Source: Rhabdophis nuchalis (lineage: Eukaryota > Chordata > Lepidosauria > Squamata > Natricidae). Taken from it: a DNA stretch of 64,000 nt. Location of the stretch: NCBI GenBank assembly GCA_039707465.1, contig CM077647.1:116500610-116564609 (forward strand). The letters run 5' to 3'. A model generated the notes under the pieces. It made no database searches, was not told where the DNA came from, and was given only the letters and a program-made list of their open reading frames with translations. A program made the translations under genes and the position numbers. Positions 1 to 10,434 of the stretch are shown here, piece after piece; the first letter of the stretch is position 1, and every line of letters begins with the position of its first letter.

Positions 1-602
1 GGCAGGTAGGTGGATAGGGGGATAGATAGAGAGGGAGAAATACGGTAGGTAGGTAGGTAGGTAGGTAGGTAGGTAGGTAGGTGGAGGGAGAAAGCAAGAA
101 ATACAATAGGTAGGTAAGTAGAAGGATAGACAGAGAGGCAGAAATACCGTAGGTAGGTAGGTAGGTGTATAGATAGCGAGAAATACGGTAGGTAGGTAGG
201 TAGAGGGATAGAGGGGGGGAAATACAGTAGGTAGGTAGATAGAGGGGAAAAAGAAAGAAATACAGTAGGTAGGTAGGTAGAGGGATAGACAGAGAGGGAG
301 AAATACAGTAGGTAGGTAGGTAGAGGGATAGAGGGGGGAAATACAGTAGGTAGGTAGGTAGATAGAGGGAAAAAGAAAGAAATACAGTAGGTAGGTAGGT
401 AGGTAGGTAGAGGGATAGACAGAGAGGGAGAAATACAGTAGGTAGGCAGGTAGGTAGATAGGGGGATAGATAGAGAGGGAGAAATATAGTAGGTAGGTAG
501 GTAGGTAGGTAGGTAGGTAGAGGGATAGAGAGGGGGAAATACAATAGGTAGGGTAGGTAGAGGGAGAAAGAAAGAATACAGTAGGTAGGTAGGTAGAGGG
601 AT

Positions 603-653
<51 letters not shown>

Positions 654-668
654 CAGTAGGTAGGTAGG
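1..668. repeat. GGTA-based minisatellite at the left edge
   Basis: Irregular units of about 45-60 bp are built from (GGTA)n, then agagggatagacagagaggg and aaatacagta. They repeat more than ten times and close with an (AG)n run at about 605-648. The composition is close to the reverse complement of the array inside the 37.3-38.5 kb element, so both arrays may come from one repeat family. The left end is cut by the window. Confidence 0.9.
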
Positions 669-1565
669 TTGGGGCTTATATGGTGGTTGGGTGTATGTGT
701 GCAGGTGTAGATCTACACATAGATTGGTTGGCCATTTAACCAGACTGGGCCACAGCAACGCGTGGCCGTGTATAGCTAGTTATATAAATAAAATAATAAT
801 AGTAGCTCTTTAACAGCAGGTTTGGTTAAACAAACTAGATTGTTCTTATTATTGTGAAGAAGCAAAACTTTTTTATTTAAAAAAACCCACTTTATGCCTA
901 TTCCTCACTCACTTCTTTTTTTGCATTCCACTTATACATCATTGGCATCATATCAGGTACAGATGATCTATTTAAAGAACCAACTTAATTATTATAGTTT
1001 TATAAACACTTTTGTTTATTTATACAAGGTCAGCCTTAAGTAGAATGGTTCTTGTTTGGGACATGATATTTTCAATGTTTTTACTGTAAATGCTACTACC
1101 AGGGATAGGGACCTATAGTTTTTTGGGTTTTTTTAGTCTCACATGGAAAAAAAGCTTGGCTTTGAAATGCCATTTGCTATCCTGCTGGCAGAAAACAAAA
1201 TATATGGGTTTGGTCCTGCAGTTTGTGATAGCAACATATGCTCGTTGTTTTAGGCTGACCCAAGGCAGGGTTGGTCTGGAGAGCACTCAGATAAGTCAGC
1301 ACCTTAGAAACAAAGCATAGCTGGCTAAGTAGGAAATTGAAAGCTCCCCCTCCCCCCCAAAAAACACAGTCAAATAGCTCCCATACAGTTGCCAAGAAGT
1401 TGGCAGTTGACAGGCCTGTTTCCGTGTGAGTCACCAATGATCAGTTTGATGATGAATTTGCTTTATACTCTCTTAATGGCCTTGGGGGCTTTGGGGGAAA
1501 GGGGAACACTGTTGTGGTTATTCTGCATGCACAGCAAATAGTTTCAATTCAGAATGTAGCTGGCA
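669..1565. other. Intergenic, nothing recognised
   Basis: AT-rich DNA with no coding signature and no repeat I can name. Two short open frames (1090-1320 plus, 1177-1437 minus) overlap each other and show no domain, so I treat them as chance. Confidence 0.5.
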
Positions 1566-2092
1566 GGAACCTAGAAGATATTGTAGTCTAAACCCCCTGC
1601 TCAAGCAGGAGACTGTATTTCATTTCACACAATTGGCTGTCCACCAGTCTCTTCTTAAAAACCTCCAGTGATGACACACCCACAACTTCTGAAGGCAACC
1701 TGTTCCACTGGTTAATTGTTCTCACTGTTAGGAAGTATTTTCCTTAATTCCAGGCTGCTTCTCTCCTTGATTAGTTTCCATTCATTGTTTCTTGTCCTGC
1801 CCTCTGGTGCTTTGGAAAATAAGCTGACCCCTCCCCCGTTCTTTATGGCAGCCTCTCAAATACTGGAGTATTGCTATCATGTCACCCCTGGTCCTTCTTT
1901 TCTCTAGACTAGCCATATCCAATTCCTGCAACCATTCTTCAGATGGTTTTGTCTCCAGAGCCTTTAATCATTTTAGTTGCTCTTCTCTGCACTTCATCCA
2001 ATGTCTCATTTTGTAATGTGGTGACCAAAACTGGATGCAGTATTCCATGTGTGGTCCTATTAGGGTTTTATATTGCCTTGGTTTTTGTAGTT
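1566..2092 (-). mobile_element. CR1 LINE, old 3' fragment
   Basis: Read on the minus strand, this matches the end of the CR1 ORF2 and 3' tail seen complete at 19.3-19.95 kb: the regions for the C-terminal reverse-transcriptase extension, LWNSLP-type motif and final SHLSE, followed by the gttggactagaagacct-type 3' end. It is heavily mutated with several stops, so it is an ancient copy. Confidence 0.85.
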
Positions 2093-3060
2093 TACTGTCT
2101 CATGTTTATTAACTTTTGATGTAAATGTTTCTTATTTCATTAATAGTTAGTTTCCAGTTATTATGTGGTTACCAATAAGGATGTAAATAACATCATTGGA
2201 GTTTAATGGCCACAATATTCTGGATCCTTTAAAATAAATGTTTGTTTGTTTGGGTGACTTTGGTTTTCTCCTAGAAATGTAGAGAAAGCATTTGTAGCTT
2301 TTTAATAAACAATTCTTCTGCAGAAACAAGCAGAGAACTAAAGGGAGAGAGGAACAGTCATTCAAAAAGGCAAACTAAAAATCCTATCTAAAGCAATAGC
2401 TTTATTCAGGAATGATTTGGTAACTTTAAATAAATTTTCCACGTAGTTTATAAAGATTCATAGAACCTTGCAGTTTTAAAGTGTATATCTTCAAAATATA
2501 TTATTTAATCTCGAAGATGATTAAAAACAAAGATAATGGAAATTAGATTAAAATTACAATTCATCAGAAAAGGTGCCACTTAATCCTAAAAGTAAATCAA
2601 CAGAATCAAATAAAAATGAATATAATCTTTGACAGAAATAGAATGCTTGCCAAATCAAGGAACACAAACTGGCAAAAGATAATGGAAACAGAGTTATATT
2701 TTATTAAATAAAGGATGCAAAGAAAGGTTTATTTGGAGCTAAAGGACCTCAGAATTTTTGTGACTAATCAAAACACTTTTAAATATAGTTAGAATGACAA
2801 ATCATCCAGGAAGACAGTTGATATGTTGGGCAACAGAGTCATTGAAGATGATCTCACCAGCAGAGAAGATTGGTGAAGTCTTTGCTTTTGGGCAGATCCA
2901 TTTTTCATCTTACTCTGGCATGAATAACAGCTACTTTTGGAGAAAGCCAGAATGCATGATATACATGACTGCATCTTCAATCCAATAGCAGCCAGCACTC
3001 TCCATCCATTTTTTTTGTTTCCAAGTCAAAAATCCCCATTTTAAAAAATGTATTTTCTGT
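2093..3060. other. Intergenic, nothing recognised
   Basis: AT-rich single-copy-looking sequence. The two overlapping short frames at 2789-2998 on opposite strands have no recognisable domain. No RNA gene or regulatory signature is visible. Confidence 0.45.
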
Positions 3061-3210
3061 TGACTCAAGCCATGTTTTTTGCAACAGCAGCCAAAAAAAA
3101 AAGCTAATGCAATTCTAGACTACATTAATAGAGGGATAGAATCAAGATGACATGAAGTTCTAGTACTGCTTTACAAAGCCTTAGTAAGACCGCATCTAGA
3201 AATTAATGAC
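3061..3210 (+). mobile_element. CR1 LINE fragment
   Basis: It shows aacagcagccaaaaaa, then gctaatgcaattctag, gagggatagaatcaag and ccttagtaagaccgcat, matching the same stretch of CR1 ORF2 at about 19355-19460. It is a short degenerate piece. Confidence 0.8.
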
Positions 3211-3345
3211 AGCTGTTATTCACTTAACAACCATGACAAGAAAGATTGTAAAATGAGGCCAAACTCCCAAACGTCTTGTTTAGCAAAGAAAATATTGGGC
3301 ACAGTTGTGGTCATAAGTTGAGAATTATTACCTGTATATGATGTC
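3211..3345 (+). mobile_element. Fragment of a TA-flanked DNA transposon (MITE)
   Basis: It shares the cacttaacaaccatgacaag ... ttgggcacagttgtggtcat wording with the more complete copies at 25141-25430 and 35378-35703. Only the right half remains, and the end (agttgagaattattacctgtat) is mutated. Confidence 0.65.
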
Positions 3346-4452
3346 AGTACTTTTTGGGCATTTGCCTAGATTTTGTTTATTTTGTTTCTATGGATTTGAT
3401 ACAATGGACACAGAAACAGGATTCTACATATTTGTGTGAAAAGAGGTAAGGAGAAGTGTACCTTCCTTTGTGTATTGAGTTGTCTAAATATAGAAGATCA
3501 GCACTTTCACATTCCAGTCAGGACAGGATATGGTTTCTAGATGTATTAAAACATTGTTGGAATGTTGCTGGGTGAATTTTGTTCAAGCCTTGGATCAAAA
3601 AAACAAGTAAAGCAGATTAACCTATGAATTAATCAATGTCATTTAAATAGAATGCACTGGGTTATTAAATTACTAATAGTATAACTGTACTACTTGCAAT
3701 TATATTTACAAAGATGGCAACATATGTTTGATTGCATTTTTTTAAAAAAAATTCCACTAGCAAGTTGTTTCTTAAATCTCCCTTGCAGTGTGCAAAATAA
3801 TCTCAACATAATTTTATGAGTCTCATGGGCAACTATAAAGAGGAAACTATGATCTTTATACAGTACGTCAACTGTAAAGGAATGAGAAACTCAAATGCCC
3901 TCAGGAAGGAATGTAAATTATTGAGGGTACAAAGGTTGCCTACCTTTCTGTCAGAAATCAAAGAAAGATACAAACACAAACTTTTCTCACGAATGAAGGC
4001 AAACATAGGCTTTTTTGTTTAAATGGTGCATGGAAAGCATGAAGCAAGAAAGAGCGCAATCTTAACAGCCACATTGAGTGTCAAAATTCGACTGAAGATA
4101 AAAGTCATATTTTTTTCTTCTCTGCCAAAGAAAGGAACTTGCTAACAATGAATAAACGAAGTAGAAAATCAATGACTAAAAATAGTTTTAAAGCACCATT
4201 AAAAACCAATGACTAAAGGAGCACCCACCCACCCAAACTCGTCAGCAAACTCAACATGCTTGCCAAAAGCCTATCTGAATAAAATATTACTCCTCTTGGC
4301 AAAAGATAAGAGTTTTCCTGGAATCTAGAAATCAGCCACCAACAAAATGTCCTTTTGCAGTGGCACTGGACATGATCCAGTAAAGAAGAAAAGGGTCTCT
4401 AGAATAGATCTTAAACCCCAGACTGGTTACAAAGGAGAAGGTATTTTAAGTA
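3346..4452. other. Intergenic, nothing recognised
   Basis: No repeat or exon signature is visible. A 68-codon frame at 3816-4022 has no recognisable domain. Confidence 0.4.
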
Positions 4453-4460
4453 ATCACAGG

Positions 4461-4640
4461 CAGTGGTGTATTAACCATTAAGCAGACTAAGCATGTGCTT
4501 AGGGCACTAGGCCTAAAGGGCGCACCACAAAGTTGAGAAAGAAAAAAAAAACCAATGAAAATTTGTATAGTATGTATAAAGGAGGGGGGCACCAAGATTT
4601 GTCAGTGCTTAGGGCACCAATGAGCCTTAATCTGCCACTG
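4461..4640. mobile_element. hAT-type MITE, 180 bp
   Basis: It begins cagtggtgtattaacc and ends taatctgccactg, a short terminal inverted repeat. The flanks atcacagg (4453-4460) and accacagg (4641-4648) match at 7 of 8 bases, which fits the 8-bp duplication made by hAT transposases. Confidence 0.7.
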
Positions 4641-4878
4641 ACCACAGGCTCTCACTAGCTAGTAGTTTAATATTGTTTCAAAATTTTAAATTATGCACAT
4701 TGAAAAGTAGCATATAAAGCACATAGCTGGATGTTTGAAATATTTTAAGCAGCATGGGATTAAGTTTATAAGTAAGCTTTACGAGGGATGAGTTTGGCAT
4801 GCTTCTAATGCTCTAACATTTTTTTTTCAAATTTCATCCCATTCTGATAAAACCATGAAAGTTACAGTCTCTTATTCA

Positions 4879-4880
<2 letters not shown>

Positions 4881-4927
<47 letters not shown>
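4881..4927. repeat. (CA)n microsatellite
   Basis: A pure CA dinucleotide run of about 47 bp. Confidence 0.98.
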
Positions 4928-4931
<4 letters not shown>

Positions 4932-5025
4932 GCTACATAATGGGAAGCTGGAAAAACATTTCCAAATAGAGCTTGAGAATTATTGGCATGAGTGAGGTCA
5001 AGATCAACATAAAGTCAATTCCTGA

Positions 5026-5090
5026 AAATTCAGAAATAATTTATTTGCTAAACTTTACAAACGTTTAGCAAACAAATTATTTCTGAATTT
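5026..5090. repeat. Hairpin: 28-bp inverted repeat with 9-base loop
   Basis: The left arm (5026-5053) and right arm (5063-5090) are complementary at 27 of 28 positions around a 9-base loop. It resembles neither the hAT fold-backs nor the other elements here. Confidence 0.8.
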
Positions 5091-5234
5091 TTGTAATCTG
5101 AGATAGAAGTTCTTCATTTCAATAACAAAAATGCTTGCTCCGTTTTATAAAGGACTATTTTTGTTTAGGTGATACCTCATTCACAGGATTGTAATTGACT
5201 TTAGGAAAAATATGTTTTTCTAAACTGAGTATTT

Positions 5235-5445
5235 ATTTTTATCCCACATTTATTATTTTTATAAAGAACGCAAGGTGGTGAAAATACCTAATATTCCTTC
5301 CTGAGAGGTTGATTGGGTGACTGTCCCAAGGTTACTCAGCTTTCATGCTAAAGTAGAATTAGAACTCAAAACCCAAATACTCCACATTTCTAGCCTAGTA
5401 ACCACTGGAACAAACTAACTCTCAAATGTTAAATGAAATAAAGAA
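5235..5445 (-). mobile_element. tRNA-derived SINE of squamate type (Sauria-SINE-like), degenerate
   Basis: On the plus strand it reads gattgggtgactgtcccaag, ggttactcagctttcatg, attagaactcaaa and ctagcctagtaaccactgg, the reverse complement of the tRNA-like head and body seen in the 27.7 kb copy (A-box and B-box region at the right end). The copy is old. Confidence 0.65.
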
Positions 5446-5778
5446 ATATTCATGTTTCTCTGATATTTTTATCTAGCAGGCTTCAAATCCAAACTACAGT
5501 TAGTTAGGAAAATCGGCCTTAGAAGTTCCCCTGCCTCATTGACTATCACTGAACTAGCCTTGCCAAAGATGAACTATTTAAAGAGGTAGTCATAAGCTGA
5601 AGGATGAGATGGCTTAATCAGTGGAAGAGAAGAGATTTGGGGCTTTTCAGGAAATAAGAATTATTTGGTTTTGGCTTGAAAAGAAGCTGAACCACTTCAC
5701 AGTTTAGAGGAAAGTAGTTACGATTCTTTTTTGAGTTGAAGTTAAATTACGTCACAGTTACTTCATTCCTCTATATAG

Positions 5779-6367
5779 CAATAATGGTGAACCTTTTTTG
5801 GCTAGTGTGCCAAAAGTGGGGGGGAGCACAGGGGAGGTTGTGCACAGGTCTGCCACACCCATAATGCTATGTGCATGACCACAGTGTGCATGCGCACATG
5901 ATTAGCGCTTCCCCCCATTTTTGGCATGCTTTTTTTGCCCTCCTTAGGCTCCAGAGATTTATATGAACCTAGGGAGGGAGGAAACAGCCCCCCCCGGAGG
6001 CCCTCTGGGGGCTTAAGGAGCTTCCCTGAAGCCATCGGAGCACAAAAAACTGTCCCTACAGGCAAACCAGAACTGCAGGAACAGACTTCCGGTTTGCTTG
6101 TAGGGCTGGTTTTTGCCCTCTGTAGCCTTTAGGGGAGCCTCCTGAGGGCTCCTGAACGCTCTGGAGGGCTAAAACCAGCCCTACCAGCAAACTGGAAGTC
6201 TGTTCCTGAAGCCTATGGAGGGCAAAAAATTATCTCAAAAGAAGGCTGAAGTCAGCTGGACAGCACACTCATATGCGCTGGCCAACTGAGAGGGCAAGCC
6301 TCGTGTGCCCTATCAAATGGCTCCATGTGCCACCTCTGGCACGTGTGCCATAGGTTCGCCATCATGA
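5779..6367. mobile_element. hAT-type non-autonomous transposon, 589 bp
   Basis: The ends caataatggtgaacctt and aggttcgccatcatga form a terminal inverted repeat shared with the elements at 9805-12765 and 27287-27681. The flanks ctatatag (5771-5778) and ctctatag (6368-6375) match at 7 of 8. The GC-rich interior has no transposase; open frames inside it are chance. Confidence 0.8.
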
Positions 6368-6464
6368 CTCTATAGGATCAGGTAATGCTGCGTTTATGGA
6401 AAATAACACTCATCTATCAAAAGTTCACTGATCAACCAACCACCTTTGTATGAAATCAAATCAA

Positions 6465-7069
6465 TACCAAATTGAAAATCTATCTTGAAGCAGATCCCAA
6501 AAAAGATTAGGGAGGTGAGGAGGAAGTATTCCTTCTTATCGAAAAAATTGTTTAAACACGGGATTTGGTTTAAGTGGGCGATGCCAGAAGGGATGTTGGT
6601 GTTCTGGGAAGGAGGAAGAATAAGGATTAAAACAGTTGCTGAGGCGGAAGCCTTTCTTAAAAAACACTCCTCTACCCTGGGGGAAGATCCGGGAGGGGCA
6701 GAGGGGGCCACGGCCCCGCCCACTGGGGGCCAGGAAGGAGAACAAGAAGACACAATTGCTAAGAGACTTAGATCAAAAAAATGACTTTTATCTTTATTAA
6801 TACAGTATAATTTTTATCTGGATGTTTGTACACGACTGCCAGCATGGAACTTAGAATTTATGATGTATGCATTTATTTTCACCTTGTAGTATTATTGAAA
6901 AATGTATCACCAATGTCTTATTAAGAAGCCCTGGAGGGGCCAACGATCTCGACGTGAAAGTTCTCAAAATATTTCTGTATTTCACCATACCCTACCCTAC
7001 CTGAAAAAATTTGTAAAAACCAATAAAACTTTTGCAATAAAAAAAAAATATACCAAATTGAAAATCTAT
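6465..7069 (+). mobile_element. Half-LINE-1 insertion: L1 ORF1 end joined directly to an L1-like 3' tail
   Basis: A 19-bp target duplication (taccaaattgaaaatctat) lies at 6465-6483 and 7051-7069. The inserted body (6484-7050) holds the C-terminal part of an L1 ORF1 protein, then a short 3' region with a poly(A) signal and tail at about 7022-7050. No ORF2 (endonuclease or reverse transcriptase) is present. The last bases before the tail (cttttgcaataaaa) resemble those of the L1 at 10435-12265 (cttttacaataaaa). This is the layout of HAL1-type elements, or of an L1 that lost ORF2 before insertion. Confidence 0.75.
6485..6784 (+). pseudogene. L1 ORF1p C-terminal fragment
   Basis: About 99 residues without a stop, lacking a true start because of 5' truncation. 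The segment GIWFKWAMPEGMLVFWEGG, then RIRIKTVAEAEAFLKKH, fits the C-terminal RNA-binding domain of vertebrate L1 ORF1 proteins. A charged, Gly/Pro-rich end (TAPPTGGQEGEQED, then KRLRSKK) follows. ORF1p normally coats L1 RNA. This copy lacks the coiled coil and most of the RRM, so it cannot be functional. Confidence 0.7.
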
Positions 7070-7209
7070 TGGGAATTGACTATATGCATTGGCTATATGC
7101 TTAATTTATTCTTTAGAAGAATGGGGAAAATGGCAGTTTGATTAACTAGATTTAACTAATTATCTGTTGTTGGAAATTGCTTAAAATGGATGAGTAAAAT
7201 ACTGTTTTC

Positions 7210-7400
7210 CAAACTGAAAGTTTGTTGTATTATTCAGTTGGGTGACTTGGGCCAATCACACCAATCCACTTCACAGATTTGTTGTTGTGGGGTAAATAGG
7301 AGGAGGAAGGTCAGGGAATATGTTCGCCATCTTGAGTTATTTGTAAAAAATAATATAAATGGGATATAAGTAAAATAAACAAACAAATAAATAAGTAAGG
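7210..7400 (+). mobile_element. tRNA-derived SINE, 3' part (Sauria-SINE-like)
   Basis: It shows cagttgggtgacttgggcca, acaccaatccacttcacag, ttgttgttgtggggtaaata, tatgttcgccatcttgagtt and a tail of aaataaacaaacaaataaat. This is the body and tail of the common squamate tRNA-derived SINE. The tRNA head is missing. Confidence 0.75.
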
Positions 7401-7439
7401 TTATTTGAATTCATATAAAGATATTTTTTATCTCCAGCC

Positions 7440-8060
7440 AGAGTTAACATAATTTAGAAATCTTATATTTTACATGTCTGTTTGTGTCTTGAAGTTTAAA
7501 TCCAACCCAGTTGTCATTGCTAGTGTCAATCCTGGAACCATCTTTGAGTGTCTTCACGTTTGCCACAGCAGGGGTGGATGGAGCTGTGGGAAAGGGAGAG
7601 GAAATATAGATAACTGAGTGGAATATGTAGTCAAAATAGCATTCTTTCTTCTGTAGGACGAAGGACACTCTTGCCAGCATCTGGATGGGCGTGGATGGGA
7701 GGCATCCAGGAGAGGACACTCTCGCCAGCACCTGGATGGGCGTGGATGGGAGGCATCCGGGGAGGGGGAGAGAAACCTGATTGGGGCATGTGATGATTGT
7801 GTGTAATGTGGGGAAGAACTTTGGATTTGAACTGGGTGGGGAAAATCCAGGGGATGTCAGATTCGGGTTTTCACCAGCTGTGCCAATATGGCACTAAATA
7901 TTTGGAGCTTTGATTTCCTATTGGCTGTTACTTGGAACACTGACAGCTAGCACTCCAAATGTCTGCTTACTATACTTTGGTTGTCCAGCCAACTGAAGCC
8001 ACAATTCACATGCTTTAGCAGAGTTTTCAGAACTGCACTAATTACTGTACAAGTACTTGG
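7440..8060. other. Unclassified stretch with a 51-bp tandem duplication
   Basis: Two 51-bp copies (7663-7713 and 7714-7764, few differences) lie next to a weak exon-like frame on the minus strand (see findings). A possible polyadenylation signal (aataaa) occurs on the plus strand near 8080. I cannot assign it to a family. Confidence 0.4.
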
Positions 8061-9317
8061 CCTCGTCTGTTAGAGTGTAATAAACTGAAATTTATGACTA
8101 CTCTTATCAACACCGTTACGATTTTAGTGCTCTCTGTTTCTTATCTTTTGGTCTTAATACATCCTCTTGTTCAGTCTCTCCTATTAGTCATCTAGCTCTA
8201 AAAAGCAAGAATTCCATAGACTTTCAAAGGCTCTTAGTAAATTATATACAGAGGAACATTCTGATGCAAACCATCAGAGGCTCACAAAGGATAGATTGAG
8301 CAAAAGGCGGCATAGAGAAGAGTGAAATGGAGTGCTGTCTCAAAATGAAAAGGTAAAGCAGGAGGGGGGCAAGGCTGAAGCCCTAAATACCTACCTTTTC
8401 ATCTTACTCTAACTGATAGATTTGCTGACTAATCTTGGGATATTGTGAGGTGTTCATGCCGGTAACTTATTTTTATAATTATGAAGTCTATCAGAGAACA
8501 TATTTTATGTTGTGCTACTTCAATTACCAAACTTTCTACCCAACAATGTACACACAGCCAACTCTTCTGAGTGGGAAGAGGGTGCTCAGTCCTCCAGGAT
8601 GGGCCTTCTAATGAAAAGATCAAACTCCTCAAATCTGAGACAATATGTCAGACATGTTGTATCATGTCTAGTTCGGCCCTCAGTTCCTGTTGTTCCTAGG
8701 TAGACCCAGCAAGAGTGATAGGGGATTTCAATGATGCAAGAAGGGCTCCAGGTCTGTTGGGGGCGGCAGGGTGAGGCAGGATGTAATGTACCCATATAAG
8801 GCGTGGTAACCATTTCTAAAGTAAGCAACATTACTCCTTCCAACTGAGCAAGCATACAATTGTTTTCATTCTTCCCAATCCAATTAAATCTTGGAAATAA
8901 AATATCTGAAGTAGATTTTATTTGCTTTTTATCTGATTTTTCATGTTTAAGGAAGGACTAGAACTTATCTCCTTGTTTCTAGGCCAGCACCTTAATCATT
9001 TGATCACTTTTGATGGTATTTTAATTCTTGCCCAGGACAGAACCTACTAATTGGATGACCAGATTCACAAATTGAATCTTGAATGGATCACTGCTGAAGA
9101 CCCATTTTGGCACCAAGTCAGTTAATAGGCACTTGGTTGCTACAATGACACCTGCCATTCTGCCCACCAGCAGGATAAATTACTAAAAACAGAAATGGAA
9201 CCATTTTTGTTATTGGAAGAGAGGTTGGCAAAATACAGTTCAAATAAAAGTGGCTAGATCCAGTTGGGGACTACAGAGCAAACGATCAGAAAGAAAATCC
9301 TTAATATGTTCTTATGG
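8061..9317. other. Intergenic, mostly unassigned; SINE remnant at 8938-9010
   Basis: Nothing coding is recognised. At 8938-9010 the words gactagaacttatctcct, gtttctaggccagcacctta and atcatttgatcac match the reversed head of the tRNA-derived SINE. Confidence 0.5.
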
Positions 9318-9452
9318 CAAGGGTCTGCAAAGTTGGCTCTTTTAAGACTGATGGACTTCAACTCCCAGAATTCCCCAGCCAGCTTTGCTGGCTCTGGAAT
9401 TCTGGGAGTTGAAGTCCACCAGTCTTAAAAGAGCCAACTTTGCAGACCCCTG
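9318..9452. mobile_element. hAT fold-back MITE (almost perfect palindrome)
   Basis: Arms of about 60 bp start with caagggtctgcaaagttgg and end with ccaactttgcagacccctg, around a short GC-rich centre. It belongs to the same family as 47165-47294. The flanks tcttatgg and gcctatgg match at 6 of 8, so this copy is older. Confidence 0.85.
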
Positions 9453-9796
9453 GCCTATGGAAAAGACAACTAAGCTGTCAAATGCTGCCGACCGCTCAAC
9501 TTTCAAGCCTTCCTCCCTTTTCTTTCCCAATCCCATGGACAGCAGTGTTATTAAGATTTTGGAAGGAATACCAGAAACTACGTTTTACATGTTTTCTCTC
9601 TTTATTCTCTCCTTGTCACAAGGCTGCACATTTGGGAATTCAGATATCCAGAGTCCATGTCCTGAGGCTTGTAGCTAAAGGTAACAATAAAAGATTTTTT
9701 TAAAAACCCTTTGTGTTTAGTCTGCTGTCTGTCTGATCAAGAAGCTGCTGTGCTGTGTGGATGTCCAATGATGTTTATTCCCCTCTTGTTCCTTTA
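9453..9796. other. Intergenic, nothing recognised
   Basis: Overlapping short frames on the plus strand (9385-9678, 9440-9703) begin inside the MITE and show no domain. Confidence 0.4.
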
Positions 9797-10176
9797 CCTT
9801 AGAGCAGTGATGGCTAACCTTTTTTGGTTCGCGGGCCAAAAGCGAAGGGAGCACAGGGGGGGGGGGGTCATGCATGGGCGTGCCACACCTATAATGCTAT
9901 TTGCATGACCCCCTGTTTTTGGCGACTTTTTTCGCCCTCCCCTGGCTCCAGAGGCTTTCTAGGAGCCTGGGGAGGGTGAAAACAACCTTCCCCCCCACCT
10001 CCAGAGGGCAAAAAACGGCCTCAAAAGAAGGCCTAAATCAGCTGGCCAGCGCAAATTTTGCGTGCCGGAGCTGACAGGGCAACGCCTCGCGTGCCCTAAG
10101 AAATGGTTCTGCGTGCCACCTGTGCAGTGGTGGGTTTCCAATTTTTTAGAACCTACTCTGTAGGTGTGGCCCTATT

Positions 10177-10434
<258 letters not shown>

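Noticed and set aside
1..668. Possible CRISPR-like array of repeats and spacers
   Set aside because: Units are simple GGTA and AG runs with no unique spacers, in a vertebrate genome.
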